Positions 1 to 7,949 of a DNA stretch of 64,000 bases are shown here, piece by piece; position 1 is the stretch's first letter, and the number at the start of each line of letters is the position of its first letter. Source of the DNA: Secundilactobacillus folii (GTDB lineage Bacteria > Bacillota > Bacilli > Lactobacillales > Lactobacillaceae); NCBI RefSeq assembly GCF_009720675.1, contig NZ_WNJO01000010.1:30860-94859 (forward strand), given 5' to 3'. The position numbers were made by a program, and so were the translations under genes. The notes under the pieces were generated by a model. The model was given only the letters and a program-made list of their open reading frames with translations, was not told where the DNA came from and did not search any database.

Positions 1-1
1 G

Positions 2-1081
2 TTATTTCCCGTGGCTAAAGTGAAGCAAGCAGCTGACAAAGTTCTTGATGAAAAGGGCCCGGCTGCGTTACAGTACGGCTCATCTCAAGGTGTGCCTGAA
101 CTGCGTGACGTCATTTTAAAGCGCCTGGAAGTTGAAGGAATTCACACGGATACTGATCATATTATGGTTGCTACCGGTTCGCAGCAATCGATTGACTTGA
201 CCGGAAAGATGTTTATTGACGAAGGTGACGCTGTCATCGTTGAAGATCCAACTTATCTGACTGCCATTGACGTGTTCCGTTCATACGGGGCCAAGTTTGT
301 TGGCGTTGATATGGATGAAGACGGGATGCGGATGGATTCCTTGGAACAGGCTCTAAAGGATAATCCGAATGCGAAATTGATTTACACTGTACCGACCTTC
401 CAGAACCCAACTGGTCGGACAATGACCTTAGAGCGTCGTAAGAAATTAGTTGAATTAGCTGACAAATACGATGTTATGGTGCTGGAAGATAACCCGTACG
501 GCGCCATTCGTTGGGAAGGCGAGAACTTACCATCATTGAAGTCGATGGATACTACCAACCACGTCATTTACATGGGCACGATGTCAAAGATCTTCTCACC
601 AGGCTTACGGTTAGGCTGGGTCGTAGCTGATCCCAAGCTGATCAAGAAGTATACCATGATGAAGCAGTCTGCCGACTTACACACTGATAGCCTTGCGCAA
701 TACGTTTGCGCTGAGTACTTCAAGGAAAACGACATCAACGACCATATCAAGGCCATCACTGCACTGTATCACAAACGTGAACAGCTAATGGTCAAAGCAA
801 TCGATAAGTATTTCCCAAAGGGTGTTAAGCACAGCAACCCTGAAGGCGGGATGTTCTTGTGGGTCATGGTTCCTGGCGTCGAAGATTCACAGAAGTTATT
901 CGACGCAGCCCTGAAACGTAACGTTGCAATCGTTCCGGGCGACCCATTCTTCGGTAATGCCACGATTCCTGGCACCTTCCGGATGAACTATTCCAACACT
1001 CCAGAAGACAAGATCGAAGACGGTGTTAAACGGCTTGCCGAGGCGATTGAAGAAGTCATGTCGGTTAGCGCAACGAAGTAG
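2..1081 (+). CDS. PLP-dependent aminotransferase, class I/II (5' end outside the window)
   Basis: Fold-type I PLP aminotransferase of the LysN/2-aminoadipate (MocR-catalytic-domain) subgroup, expected to move amino groups between an amino acid and a 2-oxo acid in the cytosol. The open frame runs into the window edge: codons before the GTG at 11 read L-F-P, continuing the family motif ending in ELFP, so the gene starts upstream and the GTG is internal. Visible motifs are LQYGSSQGVPELR, NPTGRTMTLERRKKL, the cofactor aspartate region LEDNPYGAIRW, the Schiff-base lysine in TMSKIFSPGLRLGW, and the carboxylate-binding arginine in GTFRMNYS near the C terminus. Only the extreme N terminus is missing. 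A strong terminator follows. Substrate (aromatic, branched-chain or aminoadipate) cannot be told from sequence. Confidence 0.9.
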   Translation, partial: LFPVAKVKQAADKVLDEKGPAALQYGSSQGVPELRDVILKRLEVEGIHTDTDHIMVATGSQQSIDLTGKMFIDEGDAVIVEDPTYLTAIDVFRSYGAKFVGVDMDEDGMRMDSLEQALKDNPNAKLIYTVPTFQNPTGRTMTLERRKKLVELADKYDVMVLEDNPYGAIRWEGENLPSLKSMDTTNHVIYMGTMSKIFSPGLRLGWVVADPKLIKKYTMMKQSADLHTDSLAQYVCAEYFKENDINDHIKAITALYHKREQLMVKAIDKYFPKGVKHSNPEGGMFLWVMVPGVEDSQKLFDAALKRNVAIVPGDPFFGNATIPGTFRMNYSNTPEDKIEDGVKRLAEAIEEVMSVSATK

Positions 1082-1103
1082 CAAGTTAAATTAAAATGCA
1101 TTT

Positions 1104-1143
1104 AAAAAAAGGACGTTAGCCATTGTTGGTTGACGTCCTTTTT
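1104..1143. terminator. Rho-independent terminator, aminotransferase/transporter convergence
   Basis: A-tract 1104-1110, arms GGACGT (1111-1116) and ACGTCC (1133-1138) extended inward by TAGCCA/TGGTTG wobble pairs, then TTTTT. Works in both directions, between the convergent aminotransferase and anion transporter genes. Confidence 0.85.
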
Positions 1144-1156
1144 GAATATCAATAAA

Positions 1157-2578
1157 TCAGTACATACCAAGTAGTTTCCACCAGCCGAGGCCAATGAACA
1201 CGTAAACCAAAATCTCAAAGACTGATACTAAAAAACCGATTCGCCACCATTCACGCTGGGTCAAAAACCCGGTCGAAAAGTAGATTGAGGCCGTACCCGT
1301 TCCGTAATGGGTCGTAGCAGGCGACACACAAGTTAAGAGTGCTAACAGCATGGTCGTGACTAACGGTGAGGCACCCAGACCTACCAGCACAAGTGCGAAG
1401 GGAATGAAAAAGGCCTGAATATGAACCAGCACACTGGTTAAGAAATAATGAATGTAATAGTAGGCTAAAATAAGAATCGCACCAGCCAATAATAGTCCAA
1501 ATCCCTTGGTGGCATTGGTTAGATTCAGTTGGATCCACTTGATGACACCGGAGCCATTGAGGTACTCAGTGACCCCAATCAGGGGTGCTAACCAGAGCAG
1601 GATATTCCAACCCTGTTTTTCAGTCAGCACATCATCGACTGAAATGACGTTGAAGACTAGTAGTAGGGCTAAGCCAATTAGAGCAATCAGCGTATTATCC
1701 AGTTTAGTGATGCCCGAAGTCGCCCATAAGCTGATCGTCAGTATAAAAGTGGCGATCATCAACCATTCTTTAACCGACATTTTGTCCAGCCCGTTGAGCT
1801 CTTTTTCAGCGGTGTCGCGGATGACCTGCATGTTTTTGATGGTTGGCTTATGCAGCCTCAAAATCAAAATTGGCAAGCCAATCAAGGCAACAAGGGTGGG
1901 TACGCTGGCGTAAATGAACCATTGGATCCAAGAAATATGGATGTGAAAGGCACTGTTAGCTAGACTGACAGCTAATGGGTTAGTTGCCATGGCCGTTAAG
2001 AATAGGCCGCCCACCACTAGATTTTGGTGGAAAGTGACTAATGTGAGGTACGAACTCAACGTTGGCTTTGGTGCCGCTGTTTTCTCATCCAAGGCGTCAG
2101 TGATCGATTCGTTGATGGGAAACAGGATGCCGGCGCCCCGGGCGTTGGTATTTGGAATAATCGGGGCCAAGATCAGATCTACCATGCTCATCGTGTACGC
2201 TAAGGTCACCGGTGAGCGACCGAACCATTTGATTAACGTGTAGGCGAGTCGTTTACCCAGTGGTGTCCGCTTAAAGCCAATCGCAATGAAGAAAGCAAAC
2301 AGAACCAGCCAAACGGGGCTAAGACCCAGAAACGAAAATAATGTCATGGCTGGAATCGCGCCAGTGACACCCAGTAACGCAACCATTACGAGAGAAAGGG
2401 TCGCAAGGGGCGCAACGTTCAGCACACAGCCGAGAATAAATAGCAAAACCAAAATGAAACTGTGCCACCCGCTGATGGTAACCCCTGCAGGTGCATGCTG
2501 TAACCACAAATAACCTAGACCTAAAAGCCCAATCACAAAAACGCTTAAGTTAATGCGATTGGTTCGCTTTATGTTCAT
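1157..2578 (-). CDS. DASS (SLC13/CitT-like) anion transporter
   Basis: Integral membrane carrier of 473 residues with 11-13 hydrophobic segments, of the divalent anion:Na+ symporter / CitT antiporter family, which moves succinate, malate, citrate or tartrate. The paired family signatures are visible: PNTNARGAGI in the first half (cf. SNT-type motif) and PATTHYGTGTASIYF in the second. The gene lies 20 nt downstream of the thioesterase on the same strand, so both are probably one transcript, divergent from menB-menE. The neighbouring enzymes act on o-succinylbenzoate, itself a dicarboxylate, so transport of that compound or of a product is an attractive inference. A general dicarboxylate carrier is the conservative reading. 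Confidence 0.85.
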   Translation of the reverse strand: MNIKRTNRINLSVFVIGLLGLGYLWLQHAPAGVTISGWHSFILVLLFILGCVLNVAPLATLSLVMVALLGVTGAIPAMTLFSFLGLSPVWLVLFAFFIAIGFKRTPLGKRLAYTLIKWFGRSPVTLAYTMSMVDLILAPIIPNTNARGAGILFPINESITDALDEKTAAPKPTLSSYLTLVTFHQNLVVGGLFLTAMATNPLAVSLANSAFHIHISWIQWFIYASVPTLVALIGLPILILRLHKPTIKNMQVIRDTAEKELNGLDKMSVKEWLMIATFILTISLWATSGITKLDNTLIALIGLALLLVFNVISVDDVLTEKQGWNILLWLAPLIGVTEYLNGSGVIKWIQLNLTNATKGFGLLLAGAILILAYYYIHYFLTSVLVHIQAFFIPFALVLVGLGASPLVTTMLLALLTCVSPATTHYGTGTASIYFSTGFLTQREWWRIGFLVSVFEILVYVFIGLGWWKLLGMY

Positions 2579-2598
2579 AACCTAAACTCCTCCAAAGT

Positions 2599-2967
2599 TT
2601 ATTTTGGTTTGGGCACGTTGCTCAAGGTGACGGTACTAATGCTAATGAGCTGTTGCCCAAGCACCGTTTCAGTATACCATGTTTGTAGCGTGTTTCCGAT
2701 ATGGACAGGAGTGGCAGTGGTGACCAATTTTCCATGGCTTACTGGTCGAAGGTGATGGGTCGTAATATCGACGCCGACAGCCACGCGGTCGTCTGGCAAG
2801 TTTTCGTTAGCCCCAAGGGAGGCCGCGGTTTCCGCCAAGACTGCATTTATTCCGCCGTGCATGATTCCGTATGGCTGTTTAACGGCATCGGTCACCTCAA
2901 GTGATATAATGATTTTTGTCTGAGTGATTTGTTCAGACTTGATGTGCAGCAGTTCGCTAAGATTCAT
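2599..2967 (-). CDS. menI: Hotdog-fold thioesterase, probable DHNA-CoA thioesterase
   Basis: A 122-residue single-domain hotdog thioesterase of the PaaI/YdiI type, with the signature [20 protein letters not shown] at about residues 33-52 (HGG turn and catalytic acid E46). Such enzymes hydrolyse aromatic acyl-CoAs; E. coli YdiI (MenI) releases 1,4-dihydroxy-2-naphthoate from DHNA-CoA. The symbol rests mostly on context: the gene is head-to-head with menB, 32 nt from the favoured menB start, and menE follows. Ribosome site GGAGGTTA sits just ahead of the ATG. Without that context it could only be called a PaaI-family thioesterase. Confidence 0.75.
   Translation of the reverse strand: MNLSELLHIKSEQITQTKIIISLEVTDAVKQPYGIMHGGINAVLAETAASLGANENLPDDRVAVGVDITTHHLRPVSHGKLVTTATPVHIGNTLQTWYTETVLGQQLISISTVTLSNVPKPK
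2902..2910 (+). promoter_or_regulatory. Candidate extended -10 promoter for menB-menE
   Basis: TGATATAAT on the plus strand, inside the start of the divergent thioesterase gene. The -35 region is poor, as is usual for extended -10 promoters. The intergenic space is too short for a promoter, so menB mRNA would begin antisense to the first ~60 nt of the thioesterase gene. Confidence 0.45.
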
Positions 2968-2999
2968 GGTTAACCTCCATTATGAAAGGATTGATACTA

Positions 3000-3821
3000 T
3001 TGACTAGTGTAACTTGGAAACCGGTAAAAACCTATAGTGAAATTATTTTTGAACGGGCGGATAAAATTGCGAAAATCACTATGAACCGACCGAAGAAGCT
3101 AAATGCATTTACACCGGTAACGATTCACGAGATGATCGACGCCTTTAACATTTGTCGCGATGACAGTACTATTGGCGTGATTATTCTAACGGGTGCCGGC
3201 GACAAAGCGTTTTCGTCCGGCGGTGATCAGACCGTGCGTGGCAATGGCGGCTACGTGGGTCCCGATCACATTGCGCGCCTAAACGTGCTGGATCTGCAAC
3301 ACCTGATTCGGATCATTCCTAAGCCAGTTATTGCGATGGTCAAAGGCTGGTCGGTTGGCGGTGGCAACATTTTGCAACTGGTTTGCGATCTAACCGTCGC
3401 CGCTGACAACGCGCAATTTGGTCAAACCGGTCCGAAAGTCGGTAGTTTCGATGCTGGGTATGGTTCGGGGTACCTAGCGCGAGTGATTGGTCATAAGCGG
3501 GCTAAGGAAGTCTGGTTCCTCAACCACTTCTATTCAGCCAAAGAGGCACTGGCCATGAATTGGATCAACCGGGTGGTACCATTGGCTGAGGTTGAATCTG
3601 CTACCTTGGACTGGTGTAACGAGATTTTGAAGAAATCGCCAACTGCGCTGCGTTTAATTAAAGCCGCTATGAATGCGGACACGGATGGTCTGGCTGGCTT
3701 GCAGCAGTTGGGTGGCGATGCCACGATGTTGTTCTACACGACGGATGAAGGCAAGGAGGGCCGCGATGCATTTAATGAAAAACGTGACCCTGACTTCGAT
3801 CAGTTCCCGAAGTTTCCTTAA
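3000..3821 (+). CDS. menB: 1,4-dihydroxy-2-naphthoyl-CoA synthase (naphthoate synthase)
   Basis: Crotonase-superfamily ring-closing enzyme converting o-succinylbenzoyl-CoA to DHNA-CoA in menaquinone synthesis. The protein follows B. subtilis MenB nearly end to end: [61 protein letters not shown], and the C-terminal [12 protein letters not shown]. An ATG at 2982 has no ribosome site; the TTG at 3000 is preceded by GAAAGGA at 2984-2990 and gives an N terminus (M-T-S-V-T-W-K-P) of the usual family length, so TTG is preferred (273 residues). menE follows after 28 nt. menF, menD, menH and menC are absent here, so the substrate must come from elsewhere in the genome or from outside. Confidence 0.95.
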   Translation: MTSVTWKPVKTYSEIIFERADKIAKITMNRPKKLNAFTPVTIHEMIDAFNICRDDSTIGVIILTGAGDKAFSSGGDQTVRGNGGYVGPDHIARLNVLDLQHLIRIIPKPVIAMVKGWSVGGGNILQLVCDLTVAADNAQFGQTGPKVGSFDAGYGSGYLARVIGHKRAKEVWFLNHFYSAKEALAMNWINRVVPLAEVESATLDWCNEILKKSPTALRLIKAAMNADTDGLAGLQQLGGDATMLFYTTDEGKEGRDAFNEKRDPDFDQFPKFP

Positions 3822-3849
3822 AATTACAGGTATAGGAAGTCGATAACTT

Positions 3850-5262
3850 TTGGATAATTGGATAAAAAAACAGGCGTTGATCAACCCTAACAGGCTGGCA
3901 GTTGATGACGGGACAACGCGCTATACCTTTGCGGAAATGGCACCCATTGTTGCTGATTTGGCGGGCAAGGTAGATTCACTGACGAATAATCAGCGGGTGG
4001 CGATTGAAACTGATAATTCGCTCAACGGCTACTTGATGGCGTTGGCTGTTTTAGCCAGTGGCCGGACTATCCTGTGGTTAAATCGACGATTAGCCCCCGA
4101 AGAAATTGAACGTCAATTAACAGATGCGGCAGTCGACTTATTGTTGGTTGCAGATGAAATGGCTGACTTTAAGTTTTCTGTAATGACCTATCGATTTAGT
4201 CAGGTGCAAAGTTTGCCGATTGAAAAGCCCAAAATGATTGCTCAATTCGCCGACGATGCAGTTGCCAGCATTATGTATACTTCTGGCACTACGGGCGCAC
4301 CAAAAGGGGTCTTGCAGACCTTCAACAATCATTTTTCGTCAGCGGTTTCTTCAGCTTTAAATTTAGGCCTTTCCTCTCATGATGAATGGCTATGTACTGT
4401 ACCAATCTTTCACATTAGCGGCTTTTCCATTATGATGCGTGGCCTGATCTATGGCATGGCGGTGCGTCTGGTCGACCATTTTGATGCGGCTACCATCAAT
4501 CAAATTCTGGTCAAGGAGCCGATTTCAATGATTTCAGTAGTGCCCTACATGCTAAAACGTTTGTTGACCGAGCAGGAAAATACCGGGACACCTTATACTG
4601 CCAACTTTCGAGGAATGTTGCTAGGGGGCGGACCAATTGACCGCCAAGCTTTAGAGCGCTGTCAACGGCTGGATCTATCAGTAGTTCAATCCTATGGAAT
4701 GACGGAAACCTGTTCGCAAATTATTGCGTTAAATTACGCGGATGCGGCTGATGAACTTGGATCCGTTGGTAAGCCCTTGTTTTTGACACAACTGAAGTTA
4801 GATAGCGATGGCGAAGTGTTGTTGAAAACACCGGCTTTGACACCTGGTTATTTGAATCGGCCAGAAGCTTTAGCAAATAAAAAAGTTAATGGCTGGTACC
4901 AAACTGGGGATATTGGGCATTTGGACGCTGATGGTTTCCTTTTCATCGACGGTCGAAAAGATGACATGATTATTTCGGGAGGCGAGAATGTTTTTCCTAA
5001 CGAAATTGAGAATGCCTATGCTGATTTTCCGGGATTAGAGGCGATTGCGGTCGTTAAGAAAGCCGACCCAAAGTGGGATCAGGTTCCAGTGGCGTTTTAC
5101 GTGGCGGAAGAAGACTTGAGTGAACAAGCACTGGTTGCATACGGTCGAAAGCATCTAGCGCATTACAAGGTACCAAAAGCTTTTTACCGGATCGCAAAAT
5201 TACCAATGAATGCTGGGGGTAAGGTTCAGCGATATCGGTTGATTAATACGCTTGAACGATGA
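3850..5262 (+). CDS. menE: o-Succinylbenzoate--CoA ligase
   Basis: ANL-superfamily acyl-CoA ligase of 470 residues that adenylates o-succinylbenzoate and transfers it to CoA, feeding MenB. Motifs in order: phosphate loop YTSGTTGAPKG (about residues 141-151), YGMTET, YQTGDIG, ISGGENVFPNEIE, and the C-terminal catalytic lysine in AGGKVQRYRL. The start is TTG at 3850 with AGGAAG ten bases upstream, giving MDNWIKKQALINPNRLAV as in other MenE proteins. It follows menB in one transcript. A large hairpin at 5373-5429 lies about 110 nt downstream. Other acid-CoA ligases are formally possible, but the menB partner makes MenE the clear choice. Confidence 0.92.
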   Translation: MDNWIKKQALINPNRLAVDDGTTRYTFAEMAPIVADLAGKVDSLTNNQRVAIETDNSLNGYLMALAVLASGRTILWLNRRLAPEEIERQLTDAAVDLLLVADEMADFKFSVMTYRFSQVQSLPIEKPKMIAQFADDAVASIMYTSGTTGAPKGVLQTFNNHFSSAVSSALNLGLSSHDEWLCTVPIFHISGFSIMMRGLIYGMAVRLVDHFDAATINQILVKEPISMISVVPYMLKRLLTEQENTGTPYTANFRGMLLGGGPIDRQALERCQRLDLSVVQSYGMTETCSQIIALNYADAADELGSVGKPLFLTQLKLDSDGEVLLKTPALTPGYLNRPEALANKKVNGWYQTGDIGHLDADGFLFIDGRKDDMIISGGENVFPNEIENAYADFPGLEAIAVVKKADPKWDQVPVAFYVAEEDLSEQALVAYGRKHLAHYKVPKAFYRIAKLPMNAGGKVQRYRLINTLER

Positions 5263-5346
5263 GTCAAAAAATCTTGAAAGGGTAATTCTTTTTATTTTCA
5301 AATCAAGTATCGAATCAAAGACTTATCATTTGGCTAGTTTAAAGCC

Positions 5347-5458
5347 ATGCAAAAACTCAGATCGGGGATGTATAGCGATATAAAAAGTGGATTCTTACAT
5401 TTTTGGGGAATCTACTTTTTATATTGCTAAATGCCATGCTCCTAGTGCGTTTTGTCAC
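5347..5458. repeat. Degenerate hairpin repeat (possible relative of the 54.1-kb element)
   Basis: Nearly the whole ~112 bp is self-complementary. The inner stem pairs 5373-5394 with 5408-5429 (22 bp, two G-U). Outer ends read GCAAAAACTCAG on the left and GTTTTGTCAC on the right. This order of end motifs, ATG box and GATTC/GAATC inner stem matches the element at 54125-54240, though arm sequences differ. It may also terminate menE transcription. Confidence 0.5.
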
Positions 5459-5496
5459 AATCACTAATATCTTTTATTACATTTTTCACTAAAGCC

Positions 5497-5525
5497 TTCA
5501 ATTTTACAAGTTTTTTTCGTATAAT
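5497..5525 (+). promoter_or_regulatory. Sigma-A-type promoter of a candidate small RNA
   Basis: TTCAAT at 5497-5502, 17-nt spacer, perfect TATAAT at 5520-5525. No protein gene follows on this strand for over 1.7 kb, but a structured region and terminator do. Confidence 0.6.
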
Positions 5526-5531
5526 AACGGC

Positions 5532-5797
5532 AAAGAGCAATTATTTAAAATACCCAATGTTTCCTATTGTACGAAATTTAACTTTTGATGTATGATGTTC
5601 TTATACCGCGCCGTAATTAGATTACTCATGTACGCTAATCTGATGAATCAAAAGTACTTCTCCCTATTGAAACTTTTTTAAACTAAATGTGTTCCCCCGT
5701 ATTACTCACTATTAGTTGTTCGTCAGAATATTTAGCTTGAGTATTGGTTATGGCGTCAAAAGCTCTGAACAATTCCCGGTTCAGGGCTTTTCTTTTT
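5532..5797 (+). ncRNA. Candidate structured small RNA, unassigned
   Basis: A ~265-nt transcript is implied by the promoter at 5497-5525 and a strong terminator at 5758-5797 (AAAAGCTCTGAAC paired with GTTCAGGGCTTTT, then CTTTTT). Inside, ACTTTTGAT (5581-5589) pairs with ATCAAAAGT (5647-5655), enclosing TTAGATTA (5616-5623) paired with TAATCTGA (5636-5643). No credible ribosome site and ORF pair lies inside. No RNase P, tmRNA, SRP or T-box landmarks were found; a divergent 6S-like RNA is not excluded. The stretch 5798-6029 beyond it shows nothing I can identify. Confidence 0.45.
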
Positions 5798-6029
5798 GCC
5801 CTTTTAGAATGGAAGGTTTTAAAACGTATCCAGTGTTTATTGCTGTTATATATAAACTTTACTTTAAATTTCTACCCAGAATGTCATCGAAAAGAGCTTG
5901 CAGCAAAACTGCCTTATTGACAAGAATGTCACTCATCTCTTCACTGAAAAACTTGCGCTGGTCTTTATCACTTCTGGGCGTTAACCCTAAATTAAACGAG
6001 TGTCAAGAATCAGATCCCGGCTGTATCGC

Positions 6030-6064
6030 AAAAAAGGAAACTCCCCAAGTTCAGGAATTTCCTT
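6030..6064 (-). terminator. Terminator of pepI
   Basis: On the minus strand GGAAATTCC pairs with GGAGTTTCC (plus positions 6054-6062 and 6036-6044), followed by TTTTTT (6030-6035). It lies about 55 nt past the pepI stop codon. Confidence 0.8.
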
Positions 6065-6117
6065 AGTGGGTCACTATCTTCTGGAATTTAACCGAGTCTT
6101 AGCAGATAGTCTGCTGG

Positions 6118-6996
6118 TCAATCATTTTCTTTTAACCAGTGATCCAGTACGCTAATGAATTCATCGTGCTGATCCAGTAAAGCTAAATGACGGCTGTTCG
6201 CAAACAGGTGCCATTTGGCACCCGGAATGTGGTCGTAAACGGACTTGGCGATCAGTGGCGTGCACAGATCATCGGTACCGTTGGTGACTAAAACGGGAAC
6301 GTGGATCTTCTTTAAATCATCGGTCACGTCATAATCACTGATGGTGCCATTTTCGGTGAATTCATTTGGCCCTTCAGCAATCAGGCTAGCCCGTTTACCA
6401 TTGGTTTCTCGCCGCAACGGTTCCGGTGAATTCTCGTCTGGATCATCCCAGCAATAACGTTCCATGTAACGGTCGTTAGCTGCCAAGTACTTAGGTCCGG
6501 AAAAATTTCCTGTCCGTTCGGCTTCAGCAATGGCTTCACGGTCTTCATAGCTGAGGTACGAGATCAGGCGGTGCTGTTCCTGCGTCCAAAGCTTAATGGA
6601 GGCGGGTGAACCGTCGATCATGACACTTTTAACACCGGTTTGGTCATACTGGGTCAGGTACAGCATTTCCAGCATGCCACCCCACGATTGACCTAACATA
6701 TGTATCTGGTCGAGATGCAGGTATTTCCGTAACGCAATCAACTCTTCCGCCCAGGTCTCTTTGACGTACACGCTCTCATCTTCAGGCAATGAAGACTTGC
6801 CGCAGCCCACTTGATCGTACATGATCAGCTGGCGGCCAGTTTCAGCGTAATCGTCCAGCAGTTCAAAATAGTTGTGTGAGGAGCCAGGTCCTCCGTGGAT
6901 CAGTAGTAAAGGCGCCTTTCCAGGGGTTTGTTCACCGACGATGCGGTAGTAAGTTTTATACCCGCGAAATGGCATGTAACCTTCTTTGATTTTCAT
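6118..6996 (-). CDS. pepI: Proline iminopeptidase
   Basis: Alpha/beta-hydrolase of peptidase family S33, 292 residues, that removes N-terminal proline from peptides in the cytosol; lactobacilli use it in casein-peptide breakdown. Seen here: oxyanion motif HGGPG at residues 34-38, nucleophile elbow GQSWGG with Ser104, a late Asp in NGTDDLCTP and the catalytic His in SRHLALLD. Length and motif order match PepI of other lactobacilli. It is a single gene with its own terminator. The downstream Ser-rich and membrane features of other S33 hydrolases are missing, so a cytosolic peptidase is the clear choice. Confidence 0.92.
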   Translation of the reverse strand: MKIKEGYMPFRGYKTYYRIVGEQTPGKAPLLLIHGGPGSSHNYFELLDDYAETGRQLIMYDQVGCGKSSLPEDESVYVKETWAEELIALRKYLHLDQIHMLGQSWGGMLEMLYLTQYDQTGVKSVMIDGSPASIKLWTQEQHRLISYLSYEDREAIAEAERTGNFSGPKYLAANDRYMERYCWDDPDENSPEPLRRETNGKRASLIAEGPNEFTENGTISDYDVTDDLKKIHVPVLVTNGTDDLCTPLIAKSVYDHIPGAKWHLFANSRHLALLDQHDEFISVLDHWLKEND

Positions 6997-7258
6997 TTGA
7001 TCAGCCCTTCCAGCAATGTGTTTACCACTCGATTGTACCGCTTCTAGACAGGTCCAGTCACGTAAATATTAAAAATTGATGAGTTATTAAAATGCTTTTC
7101 AACTGCATTTAGTCCGATAGTCTGTACCGGATATTGCCTCACATTCATCATGAACGGCATTGTTTTGCCATTCCATGCTATCGTGTTGCTTGAAAGTGCC
7201 ATGAGAAATGGCATAGAATATAATTGGTGGTATCGATAACACATATGTGGAGTGGTGA

Positions 7259-7783
7259 ATGCTTATGGCAGATGAAATGATAGCATTAACAGAAGCTGAT
7301 TTAGCAGAATTACGCGCAATCAGTTTAGAAACGTTTAGCGATACTTTTGGCCCGTTTAATTCTGATGAGGACATGAAGACTTACTTGGACAATGCTTATA
7401 GTTTGAAGACTCTGCAAGCAGAAATGGATAATCCTAACTCGCAGTTTTATTTTTTGAAGCATGATAACAATATCGTCGGCTATCTGAAACTTAACGTTGG
7501 CGACGCCCAGTCTGAAGAGCAGGGCGGTGACGCACTGGAAGTTGAACGGATCTACGTTCGACCGGGTTTCAAACGGCGCGGGTACGGCGGCCAAATGATG
7601 AAGTTCGCTCTCAGCCGTGGTTATCAGCTTGGTAAGCAGTTTGTTTGGCTGGGTGTGTGGGAACGAAATCACGCTGCTCAAAAATTTTATGAGCAATTTG
7701 GCTTTGAAATGTTTGATGATCATCTGTTTATGCTGGGTAATTCCCGCCAGCGCGACGTTTTGATGAAGAAACAACTAGGGTAA
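7259..7783 (+). CDS. paiA: GNAT N-acetyltransferase, PaiA (polyamine acetyltransferase) type
   Basis: A 174-residue GNAT enzyme. It resembles B. subtilis PaiA along its whole length: ETFSDTF near the N terminus, DAQSEEQGGDALEVERIYV, acetyl-CoA loop RRGYGGQ, and WLGVWERNHAAQKFYEQFGF. PaiA acetylates spermine and spermidine, so polyamine detoxification is the likely role, though GNAT substrates are hard to infer. The start is ATG at 7259 or the next ATG at 7265, both near GTGGAGTGG. A TATAAT at 7219-7224 may be the promoter -10. It is monocistronic with a terminator immediately after. Confidence 0.8.
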   Translation: MLMADEMIALTEADLAELRAISLETFSDTFGPFNSDEDMKTYLDNAYSLKTLQAEMDNPNSQFYFLKHDNNIVGYLKLNVGDAQSEEQGGDALEVERIYVRPGFKRRGYGGQMMKFALSRGYQLGKQFVWLGVWERNHAAQKFYEQFGFEMFDDHLFMLGNSRQRDVLMKKQLG

Positions 7784-7794
7784 ATGAATCCGTG

Positions 7795-7823
7795 GTGACG
7801 TTCGAAAGTGAGCGTCATTTTTT
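7795..7823 (+). terminator. Terminator of the paiA-like gene
   Basis: TGACGTTC (7796-7803) pairs with GAGCGTCA (7810-7817) with one G-U, followed by TTTTTT. Confidence 0.85.
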
Positions 7824-7949
7824 AATTCTGAACATGTTATTAAAGGGACTCTCGCGAATCCCAGGGAAATTTTCATCGTTTTCACTCCCAATCCAGGGCC
7901 AATTTCACGTAAAATAGAGTTAGAAATTATTCACGGGAGAATTGAACAA

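Noticed and set aside
2982..2999. ATG at 2982 as menB start
   Set aside because: The preceding sequence is the reverse complement of the divergent gene's ribosome site; TTG at 3000 has a proper site and family-like N terminus.
5716..6066. 116-codon frame between menE and pepI
   Set aside because: Crosses the small-RNA terminator at 5758-5797 and the pepI terminator; no coding signs.
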